A stretch of DNA of 64,000 bases, from contig NC_088318.1 of NCBI RefSeq assembly GCF_910592395.1, forward strand, positions 16,556,349 through 16,620,348. The letters run 5' to 3'. The stretch comes from Lineus longissimus. Its lineage: Eukaryota > Nemertea > Pilidiophora > Heteronemertea > Lineidae. The translations under genes and the position numbers were made by a program. Below the pieces are notes generated by a model. It did not search any database. It saw only the letters and a list, made by a program, of their open reading frames with translations, and was not told the DNA's origin. Of the stretch, positions 49,241-60,065 are shown piece by piece. How positions within the stretch are numbered: position 1 is the first letter of the stretch; every line of letters begins with the position of its first letter.

Positions 49241-49984
49241 CTTCAGAGAAGGCTCATTAGCAAAACAGGACCAATATATATTAAGGGCCACCTGTTGGTA
49301 GTGTGAAGAACTAAATTTAATGAATTTTGGTGAAGTTTTCAATAGTAAACGTGGCATTATGAAAGATGGAAGAATGGTTTTTTGATTGAGCAGATTTGAC
49401 TTGTCAGCCTCATTCCACAAATAACTGCTTGTTTAGTCCAGGTTCAGCGACACGTGTGAGAGGAGGACCATCAGCTGACCCTGGGTTTGAGAGGTTGTTA
49501 ATCCCGCAACCCTCGATTTTAACAATGCCCAGGGATGAGCAAGCAGCATACTTTTAATCAATTCAATTCATAGTGAAGTGAGCATAACACTGAACGTGCT
49601 GAATGGAAAACATGTTTAATCTAAAACTTCATCAAGCAGACCTTGAATAAATGGACTTTAAAAAACACTTCATGACAAAAGAGTGACAGCTGTGGCAAAC
49701 TGAGGAATATGTGTAGGAAGATTTGCATTGAGATCAATTTGTTGTACTAAAACTGTTGTACAAACTAATCAGAATTGATTGAGACCAGCCAAGATCGGGA
49801 TGTTTGGCTTTCCTAAATAGGCCTACTCGTTCAGATAGTGGACCAGGGAAGTGTACTGAACTGCTCTATGATATGGGCCTACTAAGCCTGTAGGTTTTAT
49901 TCTGTCTAGACAGCGAGATATGGCTGAACAGAGAATGCTTGCACTTGAAATATGCCGATTAAATCCAATGTCCAGTTATGTTAA

Positions 49985-50294
49985 CCCTTTGGAGCCCTTA
50001 TTCCCACAGAAATACCACCCCATTAAGCCTGAGTTTCCAGAGCCAAATGGTGTTAACATCACCTTTGATGCCAATATACTCACAGAACTCTAATTTTCAA
50101 GCTTGAAAACTTTACAATGCATATGAAAATCATGCTCAGCTACCGCACTACGTAACCAAAGTTGTCATTCGGAATACGTCAGAGTCAGAAAGCTGTAATA
50201 AGTGTTTCATGTGAAGGGGAGCCAAGTGGGTTTTGGTGGCTAGAGTCAAGATCAGGCAAACACCGAGGTTTTTCTTTGATTTGGCCTCAAAGGG
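49985..50294. mobile_element. piggyBac-like MITE
   Basis: A 310-bp segment flanked by TTAA on both sides (49981-49984, 50295-50298) with ends CCCTTTGGAGCCC and, inward from the right, CCCTTTGAGGCC. TTAA target duplication and CCCTTTG-type ends are the mark of the piggyBac superfamily. It has no transposase coding capacity. Confidence 0.6.
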
Positions 50295-50760
50295 TTAACC
50301 CATATGACCTCATTTGTCTAAATTCAAATCAGACCATCACCAATGAAGTGTATATCATTTTTTCACCCTATGTGTAGTAGTGTCTATATAATTGAATCCT
50401 TGAGTCTTCACCAACCCGACCAAACTATGTATTAGCCTAGCCGACCAGCCAGTGTTTTCAGTAATCAGTTAGCAGGTGAGGGAGGAATTCAACATATTTT
50501 CTAATATTTTTACCTGTAACACAACCACGGCTTGGCACCTAAGCAGTTATATCAGTCACGATAGCTGAAATTGAATTTGTTGTTGGGGTCAACACTGGAA
50601 ATCTCAGGTAGAAATATGTCAGTTTGATATTTTTTGACTTTATCTATTGGTTCATTGCCACTGAGCTGTCTATATCTTCCTGTTCTACTCTATTCTAGGT
50701 GTCAAAATGCTACTGCAACTTCCTGTCTTCACAAGCCTTAAACGCCAAAGCCTTTTGTTG

Positions 50761-51190
50761 AACACAAGAGGCCCACGGGCCTTGCACTCAGCTGAATGTG
50801 AAGAATTGCTCTCTTTAGTTTCCTGTGTCAGTTTATATAAATATTCCGTTGCTGGAATAAAAGCGACAAAAAATTGTTTTGAAATTCACGCTTTTTGCCC
50901 CCTGGATGGAAGGATGGATGGATGGAAGGAAGGATGGATGGATGGAAGGAAGGATGGATGGATGGATGGAAGGATGGATGGATGGAAGGAAGGAAGGAAG
51001 GATGGATGGATGGATGGATGGATGGAAGGATGGATGGATGGATGGATGGATGGAAGGATGGATGGATGGATGGAAGGAAGGAAGGAAGGAAGGATGGATG
51101 GATGGATGGATGGATGGATGGATGGATGGATGGATGGATGGAAGGACAACCGCAACTTGCATGGCAACAAGACTAGCTCAGCTGACGAAA
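50761..51190 (+). mobile_element. Pearl/Helentron-like element C with (GGAT/GGAA)n
   Basis: It starts with ACACAAGAGGCCCACGGGCC, a palindromic 5' signature also seen at 44250, followed by TTGCACTCAGCTGA. A long GGAT/GGAA tetranucleotide array fills 50903-51146, and TAGCTCAGCTGACG at the right looks like a collapsed terminal hairpin. Long repeat-encoded open frames in both directions here (MDGWMDG/HPSIHPS) are products of the array, not genes. Confidence 0.5.
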
Positions 51191-51374
51191 TGGAAATTTT
51201 TAATCGGTACACACTAAATGCAAAGATACACACTAAATGCAAATTACAACAGTGCCATACAATACTATATATACATGATATACCAAGTTTCTGCAAAGTA
51301 GCATACATAATAACTGTACAACGGCACTGTGTGTAACTGCATTTCTTTTTGCCTGACCCACAATCAAACATGTA

Positions 51375-51510
51375 TCAAACACTAATGACATCCGTCCTGC
51401 TTGGTGTCAGTGACGCACCAGTTACGCGCTTACCTCTCTATGTTACTGGGTGGCGCGTCAATGACGCACCAATGATGCGAATTTAGGGATGACAATTGTG
51501 ATTTGGACTG
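51375..51510. mobile_element. Tc1/mariner-type MITE, copy 2
   Basis: Homologous to the minus strand of the 24256-24402 element: shared blocks AATGACATCC, TGACGC, CTCTCTATGTT, ATTTAGGGATGACA and ATTTGGACTG. The right end GGACTG is followed by TA. The left end is degenerate but lies next to TA (51373-51374). Confidence 0.5.
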
Positions 51511-53325
51511 TAATTCTCTTAACAATCACTCTGTGCGAGAAATCCCACACAACAATAGACAAAAGTCATTAGCGTTAAATGGTTGCGATATAAATCAAAT
51601 TTTGCGCAGCTATGTGTACTTTACTGAAATTGACCGAGGAATCGCTTCCTAAAGTGCAAGGTAATAAAGGAACCCAAATATCAATGAGCATTCGGGATAT
51701 CGCTAGGGTAATCTGGCTAATGAAGAGGTTGAGTAGATCAGAAACGTCAAAGAGTTCGCTTGTATTTCCCGAAAATGAGGCAGACAAGGAAACCCAACGA
51801 TGCCAATCTTGATTGGTCAGCTTGGAGGCACCATCTTGAGATCAGAACGAGGAAACCAAGCCACCATAAGAAGAATTGATATGAAGTCATTGTTTGTGTT
51901 GTGACCATTATTCCGGCGGAATTGCGATAGCCGAGACTGTTTATGAATGTCCCAATACGGTAGTACAGCTGAACTGTAAGAGTAAGATGTCGCCGACACA
52001 GTACGTTAACGACAGACGATATGATATCGCTGCGTCATTGGATCGTTGCGCGTATGATATATCGGGACTGTCAGCTCATGGCGGCGCTGCCCGAAAAGTG
52101 ACTGCCTCAGCGAAAGGGTTAAGTACATTCAGCTGACATAGTCTTTCCAATGAACATTAAAAAAGTGGCCGACAAAAACCAGAAGCTTTCAACAAACGAG
52201 ATCAATATCTCATCTTATCAAGATGATTTGTTTGAATTTTACGACCTTTAAAAAAATTCCAAGTAAATATTTGCTTATCAACATATTTCCGAGCATGATG
52301 ATAATTAAGTATCCAATTTTCTCAATGGAAAAAAGGGAAATGTTTATCAAGTAACATTTCATACAATGTAGGTCTGGATTCAACAACCTGATATGACCTC
52401 AATTCAAATTCAAGATGGCGACCACTGCTGACATTTCAACCATCCTGTACAGGTGATATACTGTCTGGACAACTTACATATCACATTAATCTGCAGATGT
52501 CTATAGTCTTAGTTTCACCTATCCAAAATCCCCGGGTTTTTCGACACCCGTGTCTTCGCCGTGTGTAAGAAAAACCCAACGAGCACTTCCACTTATAAAA
52601 TCAGGATAAGATATTGTTGGGTAATTCGGCAACAGGTGCCGCTGCAGTTAGTAGCTCTCCTGTGTTTTGTAAATGTTGGAGGTTAGAAAGTGTGTATCAC
52701 GCATGCGTCAGAGAGACAGCAATTACAGAAATCGAATTTTTAAATTGTTTAAACATGGCAGAAAAATAACACGTGCCCAACATAATGCGCCCTTCTCTCG
52801 AAGGTCCAGGGCAGAAAAAGTGATGGTTGCCTACCTTATTGTCAGCACACAGTGGATTTAGAGGAGCACAGCCCATAGTAGAAATGTCTCTGGACAAGGC
52901 ACTTTTGACTCAAGTGATAAGACTCTTCGGGAAGGTCTCCAGCATCACATTGTTACATTCCAATATTCGTTTAACATGTTAAACAGAACCTTATCAAATG
53001 ATGGTCAGTATCTAGTTTTTATCACCATCATAAATTTGTGTGTTTTTATCTTCGAAAAAAATAATGATCAAGCTCTAGCTTTTATCAAGATTGATGATTG
53101 ATTAGTTTTTAACCTTTAAAAAACATATCTAAGTCAGTGCCTGCTAAGACTTGTTTACTCATGACAAATCACCAAAACGTTCTCAATGTAACAACGAAGG
53201 AAACTGAATTATTTCAGACTTTAGAATGAGTAGAAAACTTCCAGTGTGAACAAAAAGGTTCACTGCAACCTCGGACCATGTAAGGAAGAGCTGAAAAGTA
53301 AACAAGGAATATTAACGTTTCTTAC

Positions 53326-53531
53326 CTCAGAATGTCTTGGCAGGGGTGGCGTATTTGTCCGTAGTTGATTGTGTTCGCTACTAGTACTTAGATGGTCGCT
53401 AAGCCGCTGTCGATGATCGCCCCAAGATGGCCGCGACAGTGCACAGTAATAGCAGACAACACAGATTATCACGCAGAGAGTAAATAGAACGGCTATCACA
53501 ATCACAATAGTTTGGATATAGTCACCAGTTG
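53326..53531 (-). CDS. LDLRAD4: LDLRAD4/PMEPA1-like protein, transmembrane exon
   Basis: This internal exon of the same minus-strand gene encodes the membrane span and the start of the cytoplasmic tail. Read on the minus strand it gives TGDYIQT, then a strongly hydrophobic stretch of about 22 residues (IVIVIAVLFTLCVIICVVC), then YYCALSRPSWGDHRQRLSDH and a Ser/Thr/Pro-rich linker ending PPLPRHSE. The vertebrate proteins have the same layout: a beta-branched membrane helix, then a basic juxtamembrane segment. The acceptor is tcatttcag at 53532; the exon begins with the last two bases of a codon, completing the single G left by the LDLa exon to give Ala. The donor GAG/gtaaga at 53326 is phase 0 and fits the terminal exon. 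Cysteines at the inner face could be palmitoylated, which is inference. The following intron is 38 kb. Confidence 0.85.
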
Positions 53532-56500
53532 CTGAAATGATACGGAAAGGAGAAAGTTTTTAAGTTGTGAAATCAAGAATCGTATGCGAGTTGAAATAAT
53601 GATGATAATAATAATAATATTGAGTTCTTACATAGTGCTTTTCCATGTTTCCCTGCTCAAAGCGCTTTTGGGATATCATACCCGGTCTTCACAGAATCAG
53701 GGGTTTCAAAAAGCAACCAAGTGGGGGTTTTCAATCCTATGCAAAGCAATGGTGGTTGCCCTTTCTTCAAACTGGAGAAAAACTTCCTGAGCACCATGGC
53801 TATTTTCAATCCTAGACAACATGATGGAGTTCGCTTTCAAGGGAGTGCCTTCAAAGTTCATAAAGAGCAATCATCTAGTCATCATCTACTTTATTGATTA
53901 CAACACTGGCAAACACAGCTGCAAGAGCCGGCCAGCTGCCATGAGCCAGGCAAACGCAAACGTCTACCGCTTAATTACCATGTTAATGACAATCAATTGC
54001 ATCGTAATTGTGAAACTGCCATACTGTTTTCAACAGAATTGTAAAATCAGTGGTCAATTGGTGCAATGTCATGAATGATACTATTTGAGACACAGTTCTC
54101 GTAACTATTCCGTCATAAAATTACGTACCCAGTCTTCAGAGAAGGGCAATTCCATAAAGATGAAGTTAGTAGAAGTGCTAATCAGTAACATACAGAGTGT
54201 AGGTGGAAGTCACCATAACTCTGAAGCGCTGTCTCCGCACCGGATCGTTGACTCTTTCCCTGCCACGGCTCAAGATACTTAGCTGAACTAAAAGCCCAAG
54301 ACAGCATGAGGGTTAAGCTGGATTAAAGCAACAACTCATCTGAACTATCTGAACTATCTGAACTCAACCCTACTATCGAATTTTAATGGATGGGGCTGGT
54401 ACCTTTCCATTCGTGTAGAGGGATTATTAATTTGCCAGCTTCTCTTGCTGATTAAGCCACCTGTTCAATGGCAAAACGAGTTTTCATAAAAATTTTATGT
54501 TAATACGAACATGTTTTTGTGATATGTCTGAGTACTTGGTTAAAACCTTTGGGTTCAGCTCGATCAGGAGGATAATTGGGGACATTGTGGGTTACATCAT
54601 AAAAGTAACATGTTCGTCTAGGATGTGCTGGTATGCTGGTTTCCAAGGTAGCCTATTTGTGACCATACTGAACTTGCAGCGCTATTGCCTCTGTTACCTC
54701 CGCCCATACCACTGAAGAAATATGTGTCATTTTTCTGTATATCGCATGCCTCTGTTCATGGTGCACCTCACCCAAGTTTGATCTGATACTGCTGTACGCA
54801 ATGTACACTATCTATATACGGTATATAAAGCAGCATATGGTGAACCCATTTTTTGATCACACAAACCTTATTTTCCATGACTACTGCATTGCTAATATGA
54901 ACTGGATTTCAAAACGACTTCACAGGGGTTTCAATCTTCTAACTCGCCCAGAGTGAGCTAGAAACAGGCTTTCACAGGCATTATTTGCATTTTTTCTGCA
55001 TCACGTTAATTGGACAGCCCGCTGAAAACAGCTAAACAGCACTGAAAAACCAGCTGGCCTGATAAGATCTGATGAAAAATTTGGCCTATATATTATTTCA
55101 TCTCATGGCATTTTCCTGTCCCGAACTAACGGATGTCGAGGCGTAACATTCAATGGCTCGATGATGGAAGATAGCTCTGCTGGCAATTAGCCACTATCTG
55201 TCTGGCATGGATCCGCTAAATAATTAGAAGATCATCATGATTTAATGAGACTCACTGCAGAACCTGATGAAATCAGATGGTAGCCTATAACAATTTTCAA
55301 TTCCAGATGGGTTGGTCCTAACCTGAAATTCAAAATGTCAACGAGGATCTTGGAGTCGGGACCAACCACCTCATGAACCAACCAGACATCGGTAGAGATT
55401 GTATCCAAAACAATTGATTTTAATGACCTCTTACTCTAAAGTGCTGTTAAAAACTTAAGACTGGCGACGCAAGTCCTGACTTGAACAACATCAAGATTTT
55501 TTTGGAGCCAAAGCAGTTTGCCTATATTGCGTCTGCCAAGAGGTTTCCTGCTATTTGACTAGATGTTTGCCTGCATCATTCCCACAGACGGCCAAGTAGG
55601 ATATATCAAAATTTTCCTCCGCGCGTATTCATCAAATTTGTATTGATCACTCAGCTCTGCATACGGAATGTACACAGCAGACTCATATATTAGTTCAACA
55701 TGAGACGGATTTTTTACGCAGCCACGATTCCATCTTATCATTTTATGTATCGGAGCGCCCAGACAGACAGCGATTGCGAATGTAGCGTCAGTGAGGTTAA
55801 ATCTGACGACAGACACCGCCAATCAAATCGATCACGTCTGCGACCAAAACTCTTCACCAGACAAACAGGACGGATGACAGAAACTCAAATGACTTCCGCG
55901 GGCAAAAATTCAGGTCGTGGAACTCCAAGACACAAGTTTGTAAGTGCACTTACTGAGGAGGAGAGGTGGGAGGGGAGTTCTGTCCTTTAAGACAGAATCT
56001 TGAATGATGAAACCGTCTGCTCAATTTCTGATGAAACCAGATTCTCACCATTCAATCATTTGCTCTGTACACAACGACACGTTTGCAACCTGTCTCCGAT
56101 CTAGACCAGCCTCTGTTGACATCATGTTATCACTTGCCGACACCCACAGGGCTTTTTATGAGCATCGGAAATCACAAGCTCAGATAAGTCAGCTCCGAAT
56201 CTGTCCAAATACTATTACAACCTAACTTCAGAAGTCTACATTACTGCATGAATATGTAAAAGATGCCTGCTATCGGCAAAGGGGACAATAATGACTTAAA
56301 GGTGCAGTATCCTGGAGTGAATGACGACAAGGTGTCAATTCTTTTTTTCAACGCGATACACAACATTATAAAAATGCATGAATGCTCATCTGCCAGGCGG
56401 ATCTTCTGAGGTAATGTACACTTAAATATGACGAACCAGTTTCGTTTCACCCCCAAACATCCCTTTTTCAGGCAAGAAAAGTCATATAGGTCTAGGTGTT

Positions 56501-57074
56501 GGATTGCGACCGTTCCAATGAAAGTAAGCGCCACTGTTCATCACTAGTATCATCTGCCACCACATGGCTGCGGCAGCTGAAAAATGGCCGCTGCAGTGGA
56601 AGGGTTAACAAAACATAAAATCACAGGACACATCCAATTCAACTTCTGCCTCCACATCACGCCAAACTCTGCACAACACTATTTAACCACCCTCTCCAAA
56701 AAATCTGTCCGACCAGCTTTTAGCGTGTCTGGAAACTTGAGCAGAAATAGCAAACACGCCGGGCTCAGAAACATAATCAGGTTTAGAGTATATCGAGAGA
56801 CACTCCATAGAGGGTAACCATGGAGAACGAGCAACAGTCTGGTTCTCTAGAACACTTATTGATTCTGTCTGGCACAACCATTGATGGGAATTGAACAGCG
56901 CCAGCTCCGACGCAAAAGCCACGCATTTTACCTGACAGGGAAATACGGTAAACCATCAAATTATCATGAGCATTCTTGCTTTAGCAGACCATCAAAATAA
57001 AAATTGTGAAAATTTAATTGATTTCATTGAAATTGAAATTGAAACACAGGTTTTAAAAAAAGATATTTACTCAC
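53532..57074 (-). other. Intron between LDLa and transmembrane exons
   Basis: A phase-1 intron of 3.5 kb with a gtgagt donor and tttcag acceptor. It contains a repeat-like segment near 53600-53690 (an AATAATAAT run, then TACATAGTGCTTTT and CTCAAAGCGCTTTT), a tiny CTGAACTAT tandem near 54339-54364, and a piggyBac-like end motif near 56560-56608. No further exon is evident. Confidence 0.7.
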
Positions 57075-57254
57075 CAGAAGCACCTAAATTCAAGTTAATG
57101 TTACTACTTTCCGACGTCCGACTTGGGTCGGTCGTTGATAATGCGTTACAGTCCTTTTCGTCCGAATTATCTGGACAGTCCAAGAACCCGTCACAGACTA
57201 CAGGTAGTGAGGCTAATGGTAAACAACTATAATCATCACATCGAAATGCACATT
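57075..57254 (-). CDS. LDLRAD4: LDLRAD4/PMEPA1-like protein, LDL-receptor class A exon
   Basis: This exon encodes the extracellular LDL-receptor class A module. Six cysteines with standard spacing are visible: CAFRC, DDYSC, SLPVVC, DGFLDC and PDNSDEKDC. The acidic DGFLDCPDNSDE segment is the family's calcium-binding loop. It is followed by a Ser/Thr/Asn-rich stalk ending NLGAS. The acceptor is tttctcatttcag at 57255, with the exon entering after the first base of a codon. The donor is TCTG/gtgagt at 57075, leaving one base that pairs in phase with the transmembrane exon. One LDLa module close to a membrane span is the LDLRAD4 arrangement. PMEPA1 lacks a complete LDLa in most vertebrate forms as I recall, so the gene resembles LDLRAD4 more closely. 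The preceding exon must end in phase 1. A 63-bp minisatellite begins about 60 bp upstream on the minus strand. Confidence 0.87.
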
Positions 57255-57311
57255 CTGAAATGAGAAACAACACAAATTTGATAAGTGAGGCATAGGTTAC
57301 AGACAAGGCAA

Positions 57312-58310
57312 TCATATGCTAAACAAGTTGTAACAAGTTACAGGTCAGGAAAACATAATGGTAAACAGGTTACAGACTAGGAGGCATATGGTAAACAGGC
57401 TACAGACTAGGAATTAACATATGGTAAACAAGTTGCAGGCTAGGAGGCATATGGTAAACAGGCTACAGACTAGGAATTAACATATGGTAAACAAGTTACA
57501 GGCTAGGAGGCATACGGTAAACAGGCTACAGACTAGGAATTAACATATGGTAAACAAGTTACAGGCTAGGAGGCATACGGTAAACAGGCTACAGACTAGG
57601 AATTAACATATGGTAAACAAGTTACAGGCTAGGAGGCATATGGTTAACAGGCTACAGACTAGGAATTAACATATGGTAAACAAGTTACAGGCTAGGAGGC
57701 ATATGGTAAACAGGCTACAGACTAGGAATTAACATATGGTAAACAAGTTACAGGCTAGGAGGCATACGGTAAACAGGCTACAGACTAGGAATTACCATAT
57801 GGTAAACAAGTTACAGGCTAGGAGGCATATGGTAAACAGGCTACAGACTAGGAATTAACATATGGTAAACAAGTTACAGGCTAGGAGGCATATGGTAAAC
57901 AGGCTACAGACTAGGAATTAACATATGGTAAACAAGTTACAGGCTAGGAGGCATACGGTAAACAGGCTACAGACTAGGAATTAACATATGGTAAACAAGT
58001 TACAGGCTAGGAGGCATACGGTAAACAGGCTACAGACTAGGAATTAACATATGGTAAACAAGTTACAGGCTAGGAGGCATACGGTAAACAGGCTACAGAC
58101 TAGGAATTAACATATGGTAAACAAGTTACAGGCTAGGAGGCATACGGTAAACAGGCTACAGACTAGGAATTAACATATGGTAAACAAGTTACAGGCTAGG
58201 AGGCATATGGTAAACAGGCTACAGACTAGGGAGGCATAAGGTAACAATTTACAGATAATTGAGGCACATGGTAAACAAATTACAGACTAGTGAGGCATAT
58301 GGAAAACAAG
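57312..58310 (+). repeat. 63-bp minisatellite with GTAAACA motifs next to the LDLa exon
   Basis: Thirteen occurrences of GAATTAACATATGGTAAACA-type starts from 57411 to 58167 are exactly 63 bases apart. Each unit is a dimer of two ~30-base subunits (GGTAAACAAGTTACAGGCTA and GGTAAACAGGCTACAGACTA). Edges are degenerate. On the minus strand the array lies in the intron preceding the LDLa exon. Sequence variation among units is limited to a few positions (CATATGG/CATACGG, GTTACAGG/GTTGCAGG), which indicates recent expansion. Confidence 0.85.
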
Positions 58311-58578
58311 TATTACTATTAGCATTGAAATGAACATCTGAAAGTCTGAAATTCGTCTCGGTGTTCCAATCAAACCACCCAGCGATAGATATTGCTTGTC
58401 TGCTGTAGTATTTCCAATCAAATATATTAAGGAACATAAAATATCCCTGGCCTTATCTGAATAGTCCATTTACTACTTTACAAGTCTCCAGAGAGGTACT
58501 CGGGGCTTTCATTGAGCTGCTTATAGGACATACAGCAATTTGACCACACTTTGCACCCATGACTCTTGGACTTTGACT

Positions 58579-58640
58579 GAGGGTAAGGGCACCGAAACCA
58601 GTTTGCCACTAAGGGTAAGGGCACCGAAACCAGTTTGCCA
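58579..58640 (+). repeat. Exact 31-bp tandem duplication
   Basis: Two adjacent copies of a unit beginning AGGGTAAGGGCACCGAAACC and ending TTTGCCACT. Confidence 0.7.
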
Positions 58641-58781
58641 CTGTGCTGCTGGTAAAAAGACAACAGAAGTTTCGTAAAAATCAGAATTTACACCAGGCAT
58701 AGCTTGAACATACTGCAGACACTGGAATAAGTGGCTATCCGCAGGTTAATCAGAAGTTTCCTGGATTTTGAGTTTAGCATA

Positions 58782-58964
58782 GGCCCTTTGCCAGATACGC
58801 CGGTACTACCTAGGAACAGCAAAACAAAGTACCTTTACAATAGGTTTTTACGGTCAATGACCCCAGACAATGCCTGTGTCTGGCGTCTTTTACCGTGAAG
58901 ATCTATTGTAAAGATGATTTGTATTGCCGACCCTAGTTGGTACAGGCGTATCTGGTAAAAGGCC
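58782..58964. mobile_element. Foldback MITE with TA duplication
   Basis: Imperfect arms of about 85 bases start GGCCCTTTGCCAGATACGCC on the left and GGCCTTTTACCAGATACGCC inward from the right, with shared internal blocks CTTTACAATAG, ACGGT and CCAGACA. TA flanks both sides. Confidence 0.6.
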
Positions 58965-59321
58965 TATTGTAAGATGAAGCAGAGTATACCCATGGAAATG
59001 TGACACTACAGTACAATCGTGCAGGCCATTGAATGCAGAACTGAGCCTTTCTAATCTCCAACGGCAGCCACTTATTCAATGTCTACAGTATATAGATTAG
59101 AAACATCACGTCACCATCGGCTTCTAGTTCCTATATGATCCAGAGGGAGACCAGTCCCTGCGAACACGGAAAAGACCAATAAGTCGGTACGCGTAGGTAC
59201 CTGGATCACTGCTACCTTTGATCACTGCTTGTGTTCAGACCAATCAAGATGACCAATGTCCACTGAGGAGTATCAGTAACCTTTTTCTAACCTCTCTAAT
59301 GACTGACCCAATAATAAGACC

Positions 59322-59442
59322 ACACTCTTGAGATTTCTGAGGTATCCGACTACACCCTTCGGCTTGAGATGGTCTTTGTCTTTGAAATCCAAAGACTATC
59401 ACGAGGGTAAGGTCTGTTACCTCAGAAATCCCACGAGAGTTT
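59322..59442. repeat. Imperfect ~120-base hairpin
   Basis: ACTCTTGAGATTTCTGAGGT on the left pairs with ACCTCAGAAATCCCACGAGA on the right. Further paired blocks (ACACCCTTCG/CGAGGGTAAG, GTCTTTG/CAAAGAC) converge on a short loop near 59380. Size and pairing resemble a hairpin precursor or a small foldback element. Confidence 0.4.
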
Positions 59443-59499
59443 TTTCAGTTATTTATTCTATGCTGCAAAAAGATGATTTTAAGTGATCTAAATGGGAAA

Positions 59500-59893
59500 T
59501 TGGACAGCACTTGTCAGTCCCAAGGGTGTCTGTTATAGAAAGGTTCTACTGTATTTTCAATTTCTCCTTCATATTCCTAGCAAATGGAGCAAAAAGTCTC
59601 ATATTGGTTATTTCAGAACCATATTTGAACAAGAAGGCCAGCCAGTAGTCTATGTGACACCGTGATGCCTCCAAAAGGAAATGCAGACATCGATAAGCGG
59701 ATGTCTGTTCGAAATCCTCCGGGAGAGGAAGACAAGTATGTCTCGCTAAGAAGGAGGTGACTCTGACTTCTTCCTTGTCTGTCGCCATGGTTACACTAGC
59801 TCAGGTGCTTTTAACATTAACCCTGTGGCGCCAGCGACGAGCCGCAACTGACGTCACATGAACCTCTCAATAAAGGACACCCTTGGGACTGCG
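59500..59893. repeat. Two outward-facing ends of the same mariner-like family
   Basis: 59500-59553 is a right end (AAGGGTGTCTGTTATAGAAA then GGTTCTACTG next to TA). 59860-59893 is an opposed left end (AACCTCTCAATAAAGGACAC then CCTTGGGACTG). They face away from each other, so the segment between is either unrelated sequence between two copies or the product of a rearrangement. Confidence 0.35.
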
Positions 59894-60042
59894 AAAAGCT
59901 AGAATGTAAAAGATTTCCAGATTAGATTATGGAAATGAAATCAAGTGTCAGATCACATGGAAGGTTTCCAAACAACAGTTTTACTGTTTTAACCGTTTCA
60001 CTACTACCAACACAGGTCATGCCTAAGTAGTCCCTTCCACAT

Positions 60043-60065
60043 CCCCCCCCCCCCCCCCCCCCCCC
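60043..60065 (+). repeat. Poly-C run
   Basis: Over 20 consecutive C after ACATC. Shorter C or G runs occur at 10288, 23447, 40543 and 43843. The exact length is likely polymorphic or error-prone. Confidence 0.7.

Larger units (their letters stand above)
15188..53325 (-). other. 38-kb intron of the LDLRAD4-like gene
   Basis: This stretch lies between the transmembrane and terminal exons and has a gtaaga donor and ttccag acceptor. It holds the alternative first exon (30.5 kb), the nested microprotein gene (46.7-47.6 kb) and most of the mobile elements listed. Long pieces without any recognisable feature are roughly 15.9-16.6, 19.1-22.2, 22.5-24.2, 26.9-29.3, 29.7-30.4, 30.7-34.5, 34.7-36.0, 36.2-37.1, 38.2-44.2 and 51.5-53.3 kb. 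There I see only AT-rich unique-looking sequence and short open frames with no family resemblance. Confidence 0.75.

Noticed and set aside
50707-51371. Long open frames on both strands rich in MDGWMDG or HPSIHPS
   Set aside because: They are translations of the GGAT/GGAA tandem array; all frames stay open because the repeat lacks stop codons.
59546-59788. Minus-strand frame MATDKEEVRV... with strong ATG context as a first exon
   Set aside because: No convincing splice donor and no homology. It lies between two transposon ends. Kept only as a note.
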